DNA from: Verrucomicrobiota bacterium
GTDB lineage: Bacteria > Verrucomicrobiota > Verrucomicrobiia > Methylacidiphilales > Verrucolacustridaceae
Length of the DNA: 22,726 nucleotides
Direction: 5' to 3'
Assembly (NCBI GenBank): GCA_010025475.1
Contig: RGTE01000007.1
Location: 1-22,726 of the forward strand
Part shown: positions 7,029 through 14,960 of the stretch, one piece after another
Layout: each line of letters starts with the position of its first letter
Numbering within the stretch: position 1 is the stretch's first letter
Program-made: the position numbers and the translations under genes
The notes under the pieces: generated by a model
What the model saw: only the letters and a program-made list of their open reading frames with translations
Told to the model about the DNA's origin: nothing
The model's database searches: none

Positions 7029-8017
7029 GCCGTAACCTCCGCCGAAAACTCCTCGGCTTTTTTTAACCAGAACTCGGTTAGCCACTCCGCGGAACGATGG
7101 GACTCATAAACCGGTAACCGTTCCTCCATTTCCCGGCCTCCTCGCCGACAAAGGCCGGCATACCCCTCCACGGTGTCCCACGGCTTCGTTGGGTTGACCT
7201 CATCGTTGGCCCATGAAATCCCCCCCAAGTCGTCCAGCCACGGCAACAGCTCCGGCCAACGCGGTTCCAGATTGGGAGGAATCTGCACCGCCACCCCCGG
7301 CGCCCACCCCCGCCACCGCTGGACCATCTCCCGATACTCCTCCAGCGTCGGAACAGGACCCACCGGCCACCGTGATCCGCGATTGGGAATGTAGCGCTGG
7401 ATCAGGATCTCCTGAAGATGCCCATGGCACGCATGCAGTTCCGCCAATCTGGCCAACGAATCCAGCCGGCTTGACTGCGACTCTCCCCACCCGATCAAAA
7501 TCCCGCAGGTGAAGGGAATCTTGGCGCGTCCGGCTGCCTCGATTCCGGCGATACGGCCTGATGACTTTTTTTCCGGCGCAAGGCCCGGATGATCCTGCAC
7601 GCTTTCCAGCATCATCCCCATGGACACGAAATGTGGGCGGAGGCGCTGAAGCTCCGCCTCGGTCATCCGGCCGAAATTGCCGTGGGGGAAAAGCCCGGCC
7701 CCGGCACAACGGTCGGCCACATGGTTGGCGAACTCCCAAAAGTCGGTAAATCCCCGCTCGCCCAGTTCCTTCCGGATGTGGGGCAGGCTGTCGGGCCGCT
7801 CCCCTGAAATCAGCAGGGCCTCACGGGCCCCGCCCTCCACCGCTTCCTGCAAAAGGCTTTCCAATTTCCGCTCACTCAACAGTCCTTCCTGGTCAGCGCG
7901 GAAACCGCAATAGCCACAGTGCCAAGGGCAGTCATGGGTCAGCACGAAGGTGAGCGACCGCGAATAGGTGACCGGTCGACCGGTACCCCAACCCTCCTCG
8001 TAAACGGCTTTCAACAA
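7025..8017 (-). CDS. cofG: FO synthase subunit 1 (radical SAM, CofG)
   Basis: This is the second half of FO synthase, a radical SAM enzyme that completes the deazaflavin ring. Cysteines in CPWHCGYC (about residues 30-37) bind the 4Fe-4S cluster. CofG hallmarks include SGERPD, the MGMMLES segment, IPFTCGILIGWGES, LQEILIQRYIPNRGSR, QIPPNL and DDLGGISWANDEVNP. No ATG is available at the 5' end. TTG at 8017 has AGGGGAG eight bases upstream and leaves 26 bases to divergent psd, so I prefer it. A TTG at 8062 would overlap psd. With cofH it forms an ATGA-coupled pair. No cofC, cofD or cofE is in the window, so whether FO becomes F420 here or serves a photolyase cannot be told. Confidence 0.9.
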   Translation of the reverse strand: MLKAVYEEGWGTGRPVTYSRSLTFVLTHDCPWHCGYCGFRADQEGLLSERKLESLLQEAVEGGAREALLISGERPDSLPHIRKELGERGFTDFWEFANHVADRCAGAGLFPHGNFGRMTEAELQRLRPHFVSMGMMLESVQDHPGLAPEKKSSGRIAGIEAAGRAKIPFTCGILIGWGESQSSRLDSLARLAELHACHGHLQEILIQRYIPNRGSRWPVGPVPTLEEYREMVQRWRGWAPGVAVQIPPNLEPRWPELLPWLDDLGGISWANDEVNPTKPWDTVEGYAGLCRRGGREMEERLPVYESHRSAEWLTEFWLKKAEEFSAEVTA

Positions 8018-8043
8018 CAGCGCCTCTCCCCTAAAAATCCCCG

Positions 8044-8670
8044 ATGGCTTTGGCCGAAGCAAGACCCTTCCTGATTGGCGCCGCCGTGCTCCTGGGTGCC
8101 TGCCTGTGGCTGGGCTGGTGGATTCCGTCCGCCCTGGCTGTTCTCCTGCTGGCAGGCCTCCTCCTCTTTTTTCGGGATCCCGCCCGCCAGATTCCTGCCG
8201 ATCCCCTCGCCCTCGTCAGTCCGGCCGATGGCAAGGTCATCTGCGTGGATGAAGCCGAAGACCCCTGCTTTGGCTTGGGCAAATTCCGCCGCGTGGGAAT
8301 TTTTCTTTCCGTCCTCGATGTCCACGTCAACCGTAGCCCCTGCGACGCCGTGGTGGAAAAAACCCACTATTCCGCCGGCGAGTTTCTCGACGCCCGCCAT
8401 CTTGAGGTCGATCTCCGCAACGAAAACCAAACCTGGCTGCTGAAATCCCCACGCGGCCCCGTCCTCGTCCGGCAGATTGCCGGCCTGATCGCGCGCCGGA
8501 TCGTGGCCTGGAAAAAGCCTTCGGAATCGGTTCGCAAGGGCGAACATATCGGCATGATCCGCTTCGGCTCCCGCACCGATCTCTACGTTCCCACGGCCTG
8601 CGCCGTCCACATCACCGTGGGACAACGGGTCAAAGGCGGTGAAACCATCCTCGCGTCATGGCCCGCCTGA
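8044..8670 (+). CDS. psd: phosphatidylserine decarboxylase (short form)
   Basis: This enzyme decarboxylates phosphatidylserine to phosphatidylethanolamine at the inner membrane. The 208-residue length matches the short PSD class. One or two membrane helices lie at 8-42, followed by FFRDPAR, SPADGK (59-64), FLSVLDVHVNRSP (87-99) and IRFGSR (172-177). In this class the Gly-Ser of FGS (175-176) is the self-cleavage site that yields the pyruvoyl cofactor. Residues ENQ and VRQIAGLIARRIV are also conserved. The last 13 bases overlap pssA, so the two steps of the pathway are coupled. ATG 8044 has no clear Shine-Dalgarno sequence. It is divergent from cofG. Confidence 0.93.
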   Translation: MALAEARPFLIGAAVLLGACLWLGWWIPSALAVLLLAGLLLFFRDPARQIPADPLALVSPADGKVICVDEAEDPCFGLGKFRRVGIFLSVLDVHVNRSPCDAVVEKTHYSAGEFLDARHLEVDLRNENQTWLLKSPRGPVLVRQIAGLIARRIVAWKKPSESVRKGEHIGMIRFGSRTDLYVPTACAVHITVGQRVKGGETILASWPA

Positions 8671-9482
8671 AACCCCGCTCCAAGCTGCCATCGCCCAAAA
8701 GCGCGGCGTACCTGCTTCCCAGCCTGATGACGGCCGGAAACTTGTTTTGCGGTTTCATGGCCGTGCTCCAAATCATTCAGGGCAGCCTGCTTCAGGCTTC
8801 CTCGGAAAATGGAGACTGGATCCAGCCCTACGAAACGAGCCTGCTCTGGATCCTCGGCGCCTTTATTTTTGACATGCTGGACGGACGTCTCGCCCGCCTC
8901 GGCGGGCATGAAAGCGCCTTTGGCCGGGAGTTCGACTCCCTTGCTGACGTCATCTCCTTTGGCATCGCCCCCGCCCTGCTTGTTTTCAAGATCGTGTTGG
9001 CCGAGCTTCCCGCCCGGATCGGCTGGATGATCGCATTTGTTTATCTGGTCTGCGGAGCCATGCGTCTGGCCCGCTTCAACTCCCTCACCGCCCAACCCGA
9101 CCCCGGCAACCGTGCCAAGGATTTCACCGGTTTCCCCATCCCCGCCGCCGCCGGGCTGGTGGCCTCTGTGACGCTTCTGCTGCTTCAGTACTACGAGTCC
9201 GACCGCGTGATCGGGGACTGGAAGTACCTCCTCGCCGGCCTACTCCTCTTTCTCAGCTTCATGATGTTTAGCAAGGTCCGCTACCCCAGCTTCAAGACGA
9301 TCGACTGGCGGACCCAGCGCCCCGTTCCACGCATGCTCCTGATCGTGGCGATCTTCGCCCTGATTGTGCAAACCTATCGCTTTTCCCTCGCGATTCTCTT
9401 TACGGGATATCTTGTCTACGGCTTTATCCGACCCCACCTCAGCCGCAAGTGGCGGCACGAGCTGGAGGACGGCAAGGCCTGA
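8658..9482 (+). CDS. pssA: CDP-diacylglycerol-serine O-phosphatidyltransferase
   Basis: This integral membrane enzyme makes phosphatidylserine from CDP-diacylglycerol and serine, the substrate of the Psd encoded just upstream. The CDP-alcohol phosphotransferase signature is intact: D72, D75-G76, A79-R80, G89, D93 and D97 (within FDMLDGRLAR and FGREFDSLAD). Several hydrophobic helices cover the rest of the 274 residues, and TGFPIPAAAGL is typical of PssA. It overlaps psd by 13 bases in a different frame, with a weak ribosome-binding site inside psd. It is followed three bases later by the stop of a convergent small membrane protein gene. Confidence 0.93.
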   Translation: MARLKPRSKLPSPKSAAYLLPSLMTAGNLFCGFMAVLQIIQGSLLQASSENGDWIQPYETSLLWILGAFIFDMLDGRLARLGGHESAFGREFDSLADVISFGIAPALLVFKIVLAELPARIGWMIAFVYLVCGAMRLARFNSLTAQPDPGNRAKDFTGFPIPAAAGLVASVTLLLLQYYESDRVIGDWKYLLAGLLLFLSFMMFSKVRYPSFKTIDWRTQRPVPRMLLIVAIFALIVQTYRFSLAILFTGYLVYGFIRPHLSRKWRHELEDGKA

Positions 9483-9484
9483 AA

Positions 9485-9631
9485 TTAATGCAGTCCGATC
9501 ATTCTGAGGAGACTGACAAACTGCGGCGTCTCCAACAGGGTGTTGTAGGTGAAAACCAAGCCGGCGATGCCGAGGAGAACCGCGATGGCGGCGATGCAGC
9601 GAACCACGTAGGAGATTTCTTCCGTTTCCAT
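9485..9631 (-). CDS. 48-residue small membrane protein
   Basis: A short reading frame lies between pssA and the protease gene, reading METEEISYVVRC at its start and LLRMIGLH at its end. It has an acidic N-terminus, one hydrophobic helix (about residues 7-28, rich in Ile, Ala, Val and Leu) and a short tail. AAGGA lies nine bases and GGAG three bases before the ATG. The start is 18 bases after the protease stop on the same strand, which suggests one transcript. I do not recognise the protein. It could be a small partner of the protease, but only the position supports that. A longer frame on the other strand starts inside pssA and looks like a shadow. Confidence 0.6.
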   Translation of the reverse strand: METEEISYVVRCIAAIAVLLGIAGLVFTYNTLLETPQFVSLLRMIGLH

Positions 9632-9649
9632 TGCTCCATCCTTAGCGGT

Positions 9650-11218
9650 CTACTTTTCCTTGGGAATTCGAAAATAACCCGTCCATAGGTCGTTGCCCGG
9701 CCGTTGATCCCCTCGGACGTTCACCCCCGCCCCTGCACTGATCCCCCCTTGCTGACGGGCTCGGCTCAGATCCACCATCATGCTTTGGGTCGCCGTGCTC
9801 CCAGGCGCCAAGGATCCAAAGTAAAATTTTTTCCGCTCTTCCCCCGCCGTGATCTCCAGGGATAGAGAGTTCACCGTCTCTGTGCCTCGGTTTTGGATCC
9901 CGACCACCAGACTTCCCTGGTCACCCTCCGGCCGCAGAGTGACCCCCCCGACCGCCAGATCCACCTGCCCGCGCTGATTCCGGTCCAGCACACGCTGCAG
10001 ATTCAGCACCCCGCCCCCGATTTCTTCCGTGGATCCGGGCAGCCCCGTGGCGTCCGCATATTTGACGATCAAATCCACCGCTTGTTTTCCGCTAAGGTTC
10101 GGCTCGCGGGAAAGCAGGGCGGCTACCGCCCCGGTGACCAGGGCGGTGGAGGCGGAAGTGCCGCTTATCTCCACGTTTTTTCCTCCCGGCCAGTCGGCTA
10201 CCACAGAGTAGCCGGGCGCGGCGACATCGACCGCCTTGCCCCGGTTCGAAAAGTAGAGGTGATTTCCGCCCGCATCCACGGAGGCAACGGCCACCACCCC
10301 GTCGTACGCCGCGGGGTAACTCACTCGGTTCACGGCATCGTTGCCGGCGGCAGCCACCAGGACCACGTTCCGCGCCAAAGCATAGGCAACGGCGCTTTCA
10401 ACCACCGGGCTATCCCCATCTGAACCCAAGCTCATATTGATCACCTTGAACCCTTGATCCGCGGCCCGGAGGATCGCTTCGGCTAGACCAAAGGAGTTTC
10501 CCTTCCCATTTTGGTCCAACACGGCGAAAGGCACCAACTCCGCCCCGGGAGCCGCCCCCCGCGCGGGCCCCTTTTGTCCGAGAATCAGGGATCTCATGGC
10601 CGTGCCATGCCCTGCGGTCTCCCCCTCCACCTGATCAACCCCATCCAGCGGCGTATCCATGAGTGCGATCTTCACACCCTTGCCCCAGGCGTCGGTGACG
10701 GCTCCCGCGCCGATCAGGTCCAACGCCTTTTTACCCACCACCTGGTAAAGCGCGTCCCCTTTTTGGCGTACTTCCAGCGGGACTTGCGGAACACGCACAT
10801 AAAAATTGCCGCTGACGGCGCCACCGGTCTGAGCAAGCGCGCCACTCAGCCATGAGCCTGTTTTGACCCGCGCAGAATTCAGGGCATCCAACTGGCCAAG
10901 CACGGCTCCGGGAGGCGCCAGGGCCAAAAACTTCCGATAGCTGTCCGAGGAGGAAAACTGGACAAGCTTCTCGCCGGGGACCTCCTTGCCCGATCCCGTC
11001 TCCAAGTTTGCATCCACTGACGAGGAGGCATCTTTTCCAAGGACGTTCGTCGCCTTGGTCGGGTTCGTGGAGAGCAAAAAAGGTGCCGGATTGATGGATT
11101 CAGATCGTGAATTGGGTGTGGTGACGGACAAAGACAGGAACTTTGCCGGTTGCAGCATAAACCAAAGCAGCAGAATCAAAAATCCGCCCACCGCCAAAAT
11201 CCATCCGCGCTCTTTCAT
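9650..11218 (-). CDS. membrane-anchored subtilisin-like serine protease (S8)
   Basis: This is a 522-residue extracytoplasmic protease. A signal anchor or signal peptide occupies 5-22, followed by a Ser/Thr-rich linker and a pro-region-like segment (about 84-160). The S8 domain spans about 165-410 with the full triad: Asp188 (ALMDTP), His204 (GHGTAM) and Ser355 (SGTSAST), plus oxyanion Asn293 (AAAGN). Asp and His are only 16 residues apart, against about 30 in typical subtilases, and the DTG motif reads DTP. Residues 418-520 form a beta-rich CARDB/Ig-like domain (VDLAVGGVTL, IQNRGTETV). ATG 11218 has AAGG about seven bases upstream. The substrate is unknown. Confidence 0.9.
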   Translation of the reverse strand: MKERGWILAVGGFLILLLWFMLQPAKFLSLSVTTPNSRSESINPAPFLLSTNPTKATNVLGKDASSSVDANLETGSGKEVPGEKLVQFSSSDSYRKFLALAPPGAVLGQLDALNSARVKTGSWLSGALAQTGGAVSGNFYVRVPQVPLEVRQKGDALYQVVGKKALDLIGAGAVTDAWGKGVKIALMDTPLDGVDQVEGETAGHGTAMRSLILGQKGPARGAAPGAELVPFAVLDQNGKGNSFGLAEAILRAADQGFKVINMSLGSDGDSPVVESAVAYALARNVVLVAAAGNDAVNRVSYPAAYDGVVAVASVDAGGNHLYFSNRGKAVDVAAPGYSVVADWPGGKNVEISGTSASTALVTGAVAALLSREPNLSGKQAVDLIVKYADATGLPGSTEEIGGGVLNLQRVLDRNQRGQVDLAVGGVTLRPEGDQGSLVVGIQNRGTETVNSLSLEITAGEERKKFYFGSLAPGSTATQSMMVDLSRARQQGGISAGAGVNVRGDQRPGNDLWTGYFRIPKEK

Positions 11219-11298
11219 GGGGGAACCTTACCCTCCGAGGGGTGGCTGGAAAACCCCTTGTCCCGGTGGCGGGTCGGGAGGATTCTAGGGTCTCTATT

Positions 11299-11382
11299 GC
11301 CGGTGTGGCGGAACTGGCAGACGCGACGGACTCAAAATCCGTTGCCCGCAAGGGCGTGTGGGTTCGATCCCCTCCACCGGCA
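11299..11382 (+). tRNA. tRNA-Leu(CAA)
   Basis: This is an 84-base class II cloverleaf. The acceptor stem GCCGGTG (11299-11305) pairs with CACCGGC (11375-11381), with discriminator A as usual for leucine. The anticodon stem ACGGA/TCCGT closes a CTCAAAA loop with anticodon CAA at 11333-11335. The variable arm is GCCC-GCAA-GGGC. The T arm GTGGG-TTCGATC-CCCTC has one T:T mismatch (11359 with 11373). CCA is not encoded. The gene ends one base before the stop of the convergent glycosyltransferase gene. Confidence 0.95.
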
Positions 11383-11383
11383 C

Positions 11384-12976
11384 TTACTCCCCATAAGCCC
11401 GCACCAAGAGGAAACTCCCCGCCCTTCCGATCACCTGCCACCGGTCGGGGTCAAACTCCGACCGAAACACATGTTCCAACGTGATTCCCTCCGCCTTTTG
11501 GCCGGAGCGCAACCCGCGAGTCAATTCCGCCGGCTTTTCGAAGAACCTCCCCTTGGCCTCCGCGGTCGGAGACACCACCACATCCGCATCCGCCGGGTTG
11601 ATCCAGCAGTTCCGGTTCAAGCAGAACAGATACCCGGCCGCCCTCGCCCGATAGATAAAAATCCGGTCGGGATCATGCCGCCTCGTGATCTCGGCCAACG
11701 ACCGCACACTTGCCTGCCTTCCCAGCAAGTCGTTGATTCTGCCCAGCTGCAGACAAGCCCCGTGCCAACACAACAGGGTCACCGCCGCAACGATTCCGAC
11801 TTTCCACACCGCCTCCTGCCGTCTTAACCAGATCCACCAATGCACCGTCAGGCCCAATCCCAAGACGGTTGCCGCCAAAAGATAGGCGAGGGATGGCCCG
11901 GCCTCGCGGGCGGCTTCCCAAAGGAACCGGACCGAGGCCAGACCCGGCGCCCAAACCAGCAGCAAAGCCAGTGCAATAAACCAACCGGCTTTTTTCCAGC
12001 CATCCCCCCCCGGGCGGTTGAGCCACCAACCCAACGCCAGCGCCAAAGGGGAGAAAATGGGAAGGATATAAGTCAGTAATTTTGACCCGCTGGCGCTGAC
12101 GACCAGAAACGGAATCAACACCGCCGCCCCCAAAGCCCATTGCGGGGGGGTAAACTCCGAATGTCGGAACTTGCTCCAGGCCCGGACCGCCAGTCCCGGC
12201 AAAAACCCCGTCCACGGCACGGCTCCCAACGCCAAAATCGGCAGAAAAAACCACCACGGCTTGGCCCGACCGTGCGTGGTGCTGGCAAACCGGTCTCTGA
12301 GCTCATACCCGACGAAATATCCCCACAATTCAGGGTATTTTAGGCAGACGGTCACAAACCAGCTCAGGGAAACCGCCACCGTCAGCACGATCCCTGCGGT
12401 CCACGGCAATCCAAGCCGTTGCCCCTCCCGGCGCGCGGCCCAAGTCCAAAACAACGCCGCCACCCCGGGCACCAACCACGCCATCGGCCCCTTGGCCAAA
12501 AACCCCAAACCCATGCAAAAAAAGAAAAGGAGCCCAGATTTTCGTGCTTCCGAACCTGTCGCGACCTGCACCAGGCAAGCCAAGGCCGCTGTGATCCAAA
12601 ATGTCAGGGTCATATCCAGCGTGATCTGCCGCCCCAGGGCGTACGGCTCCATCATCGAGGCGAGGATCAGGGCTGCGCTCCAGCCCGCCGCTCGCCCAAC
12701 CAGGCGCCACCCCATCCATCCCGTCAACCAAATCACCCCAAAAAATGCGAAGGCTGAAGGCAACCTGGCTGTCCATTCCGACACACCCAGCACGCGATAG
12801 CCCACAGCATTCAGCCAGTAGACCAATGGTGGTTTGTAAAACTGCTCGATCCCGTTGAGATGGGGCACCAGATAATTGCCGTTGGCGACCATTTCCCGAC
12901 CGATCTGGGCAAAACGACCTTCATCCGGCTCCAGCAACCCAAACGAGCCGAGAAAGGGAAATGCCACCAGACCCAA
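11384..12976 (-). CDS. ArnT/PMT-family membrane glycosyltransferase
   Basis: This is a GT-C-type glycosyltransferase with about 11-12 membrane helices and a C-terminal soluble domain (about 425-530). It would move a sugar from a polyprenyl-phosphate carrier onto lipid A, glycans or proteins in the periplasm. The first loop carries the family acidic motif LLEPDEGRFA (Asp18-Glu19 catalytic region) and FYKPPLVYWLNAVGY, as in ArnT (KPPL motif). The TTG start at 12976 has no ribosome-binding site and clips the first membrane helix. An ATG at 13001 is out of frame by one base within a short A run (12980-12983). The substrate is unknown. It is divergent from asnB. Confidence 0.85.
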   Translation of the reverse strand: MGLVAFPFLGSFGLLEPDEGRFAQIGREMVANGNYLVPHLNGIEQFYKPPLVYWLNAVGYRVLGVSEWTARLPSAFAFFGVIWLTGWMGWRLVGRAAGWSAALILASMMEPYALGRQITLDMTLTFWITAALACLVQVATGSEARKSGLLFFFCMGLGFLAKGPMAWLVPGVAALFWTWAARREGQRLGLPWTAGIVLTVAVSLSWFVTVCLKYPELWGYFVGYELRDRFASTTHGRAKPWWFFLPILALGAVPWTGFLPGLAVRAWSKFRHSEFTPPQWALGAAVLIPFLVVSASGSKLLTYILPIFSPLALALGWWLNRPGGDGWKKAGWFIALALLLVWAPGLASVRFLWEAAREAGPSLAYLLAATVLGLGLTVHWWIWLRRQEAVWKVGIVAAVTLLCWHGACLQLGRINDLLGRQASVRSLAEITRRHDPDRIFIYRARAAGYLFCLNRNCWINPADADVVVSPTAEAKGRFFEKPAELTRGLRSGQKAEGITLEHVFRSEFDPDRWQVIGRAGSFLLVRAYGE

Positions 12977-13054
12977 ACGAAAACTTAATCTTAATCTTCA
13001 TCCTCTCCGAATCCCTCGCTTGAAACTCCGCGCCATGTCCTCGAATCTCGAGCG

Positions 13055-14947
13055 ATGTGCGGCATCGCCGGCTTCACCACGCTTCGTCATCAGCCCGAGT
13101 CCCCGGAAAAGGCACTGGCGGCGATGACGGGTTGTCTTTCCCACCGCGGACCCGACGCGGAAGGGGCCTATCACGATGCCGCGGTTCGTCTTGGGCACCG
13201 TCGCCTGAGCATCCTGGATCTGGCCGGCGGGGCCCAGCCGATGTCCTCCGCCGACGGCCGCTGGCACGTGGTTTTCAACGGCGAGATCTACAACTACGTG
13301 GAGCTCCGTCGTGACCTCGAAACCCGGGGCGCGGTCTTCCGCACCCAGTCGGACACCGAGGTCCTTCTCCAGTGTTGGGCCGAGGACGGTCCCGAATGCC
13401 TTCCCCGTCTCAACGGCATGTTTGCCTTTGCCATCTGGGACGCCCGGGAAAAACGGCTCACCCTTGCCCGTGACCCGCTCGGCATCAAACCCCTCTACTA
13501 CTCCAACCATCAAGGGGAACTGATCTTTTCGTCGGAACTTGGCTCCCTGCTTAAATATCCGGGTCTGCGCCCCGGCCTGGATCCGGCCTCCCTCAATAAG
13601 TATCTGGCCTTCGGTTACATCCCGGCACCCTCCACGGCCTACGCCGGGGTCCGAAAACTCGAGCCAGGTCAGTTGCTGGTCTGGTCTCCCGCCGGCCGTC
13701 GCACCGAATACTTCTGGGACCTTCCGATCGAGGACAACCCGGTTGGAGCTGGCACGTTTGACGAGTCGGCGGAAAAAACGCGGGAACTTCTGCAGGAGGC
13801 TGTCCGCTACCAGCTCCGCAGTGATGTGGAGGTCGGCATCCTTCTCAGCGGCGGGATCGACTCCAGTGCCGTGGCCGCCCTCGCGGCTCCGCTTGCCGGC
13901 AAAAAGCTCCACTCCTTCTCCATCGGCTTCGCGGAAGCATCTTATAACGAGCTCCCTTACGCCGAACAGGTCGCCCGCCGGGTCGGCACGGAACATCACC
14001 ACCAGACCCTTTCCCCCGCCGAAGTGGTCTCGGCCCTTCCCAAAATCTACTCCGGTCTTGATGAACCCCTGGGGGATGCATCGCTGGTCCCCACCTGGTT
14101 TCTTTCCCGCCTGGCCGCCTCCAGGGTGAAGACCGTCCTCGGAGGGGACGGAGGGGACGAACTCTTTGCCGGTTACCCAAGCTTTCAGGCTCACCTGCTG
14201 GTCGAGCGGCTTTCCTTCCTGCCTGTTGCGGTTCGCGACGCCATCAACCACGTCATCCAACGCCTTCCCGTCTCCCATAACTACAAAAGCCTTCCCTTCC
14301 TTCTCGCCCAGTTTGTGAAGGGATTGGGTCTGCCTCCCGAAATCCGCTTCCTCCTCTGGATGGGTGCCTGTGGCAACGCCGAACGAAAAGACCTTCTCTC
14401 GGCGGAAGTTCGTGACCAGCTCCACCGCTCCAACCCTTTTGAGGATGTCACCCGCCTCGCCCAACGCAGCGGTCTCTCCGGCGGACTGGAACGGCTTTTC
14501 TATCTCTGCGCCAAGCTCTACCTCCAGGAATGCGTCTTGATGAAAGTCGATCGCGCTTCCATGGCCCATTCGTTGGAGGTACGCGTGCCCTTCCTCGATG
14601 TGGATCTTGTGACCCACGCCTTCTCCTTGCGGGCCGACTACAAACTACGCGGCCGCCAGACAAAAATAATCCTACGCGAGGCCCTTCGGAACGATCTTCC
14701 GGAGCCCATCCTGAACCGCAAAAAAGCCGGCTTTGCCATGCCGGTGGCCGCCTGGCTGCAGAAAGACCTGAAATCCTGGACCCTGGACCTCACCCAACCT
14801 TCCCTGGTGGCTTCCACCGGCATCCTCGACCCTGGGACCGTCCGACGGATGACCGAGGAACACCTGAATGGCCAGTCCGACCACCGCCGTTCCCTTTGGT
14901 CCGTCCTTGCGTTCCTCGCATGGTGGCAAAGTGCCCGCCCAGCTTAA
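13055..14947 (+). CDS. asnB: asparagine synthase (glutamine-hydrolysing)
   Basis: This two-domain enzyme makes asparagine from aspartate, glutamine and ATP. The N-terminal class II amidotransferase domain begins MCGIAGF; Cys2 is the nucleophile after Met removal, so the ATG at 13055 is well fixed. The synthetase domain has the ATP-pyrophosphatase loop LLSGGIDSSAVAAL (about 263-276), GGDGGDELFAGY (about 363-374) and KVDRASMAHSLEVRVPFLD. The length of 630 residues is normal for AsnB. Some close relatives amidate sugars or peptides in polysaccharide clusters, and the divergent glycosyltransferase leaves that open. Basic asparagine synthesis is the simpler reading. It converges on nadB with 13 bases between stops. 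Confidence 0.93.
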   Translation: MCGIAGFTTLRHQPESPEKALAAMTGCLSHRGPDAEGAYHDAAVRLGHRRLSILDLAGGAQPMSSADGRWHVVFNGEIYNYVELRRDLETRGAVFRTQSDTEVLLQCWAEDGPECLPRLNGMFAFAIWDAREKRLTLARDPLGIKPLYYSNHQGELIFSSELGSLLKYPGLRPGLDPASLNKYLAFGYIPAPSTAYAGVRKLEPGQLLVWSPAGRRTEYFWDLPIEDNPVGAGTFDESAEKTRELLQEAVRYQLRSDVEVGILLSGGIDSSAVAALAAPLAGKKLHSFSIGFAEASYNELPYAEQVARRVGTEHHHQTLSPAEVVSALPKIYSGLDEPLGDASLVPTWFLSRLAASRVKTVLGGDGGDELFAGYPSFQAHLLVERLSFLPVAVRDAINHVIQRLPVSHNYKSLPFLLAQFVKGLGLPPEIRFLLWMGACGNAERKDLLSAEVRDQLHRSNPFEDVTRLAQRSGLSGGLERLFYLCAKLYLQECVLMKVDRASMAHSLEVRVPFLDVDLVTHAFSLRADYKLRGRQTKIILREALRNDLPEPILNRKKAGFAMPVAAWLQKDLKSWTLDLTQPSLVASTGILDPGTVRRMTEEHLNGQSDHRRSLWSVLAFLAWWQSARPA

Positions 14948-14960
14948 TTCCATCCCGAAT

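Noticed and set aside
5934..8017. Futalosine-pathway enzymes MqnC/MqnE as an alternative for the radical SAM pair
   Set aside because: PGTAAEIL, TGGFTEFVPL and NDFGGTL in one protein and the MGMMLES segment with GILIGWGES in the other match CofH and CofG.
9449..9688. 79-codon plus-strand frame across the pssA end
   Set aside because: It begins inside pssA in another frame and has no hydrophobic or domain pattern; the 48-residue minus-strand frame explains the space better.
11384..12976. Calling the glycosyltransferase arnT
   Set aside because: The ArnT/PMT fold and motifs are visible, but the sugar and acceptor cannot be told and no aminoarabinose pathway genes are nearby.
12998..14617. 539-codon open frame on the minus strand
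   Set aside because: It lies fully antisense to asnB, which has every expected motif. Its peptide is low in recognisable structure, and long antisense frames are common in GC-rich genes.
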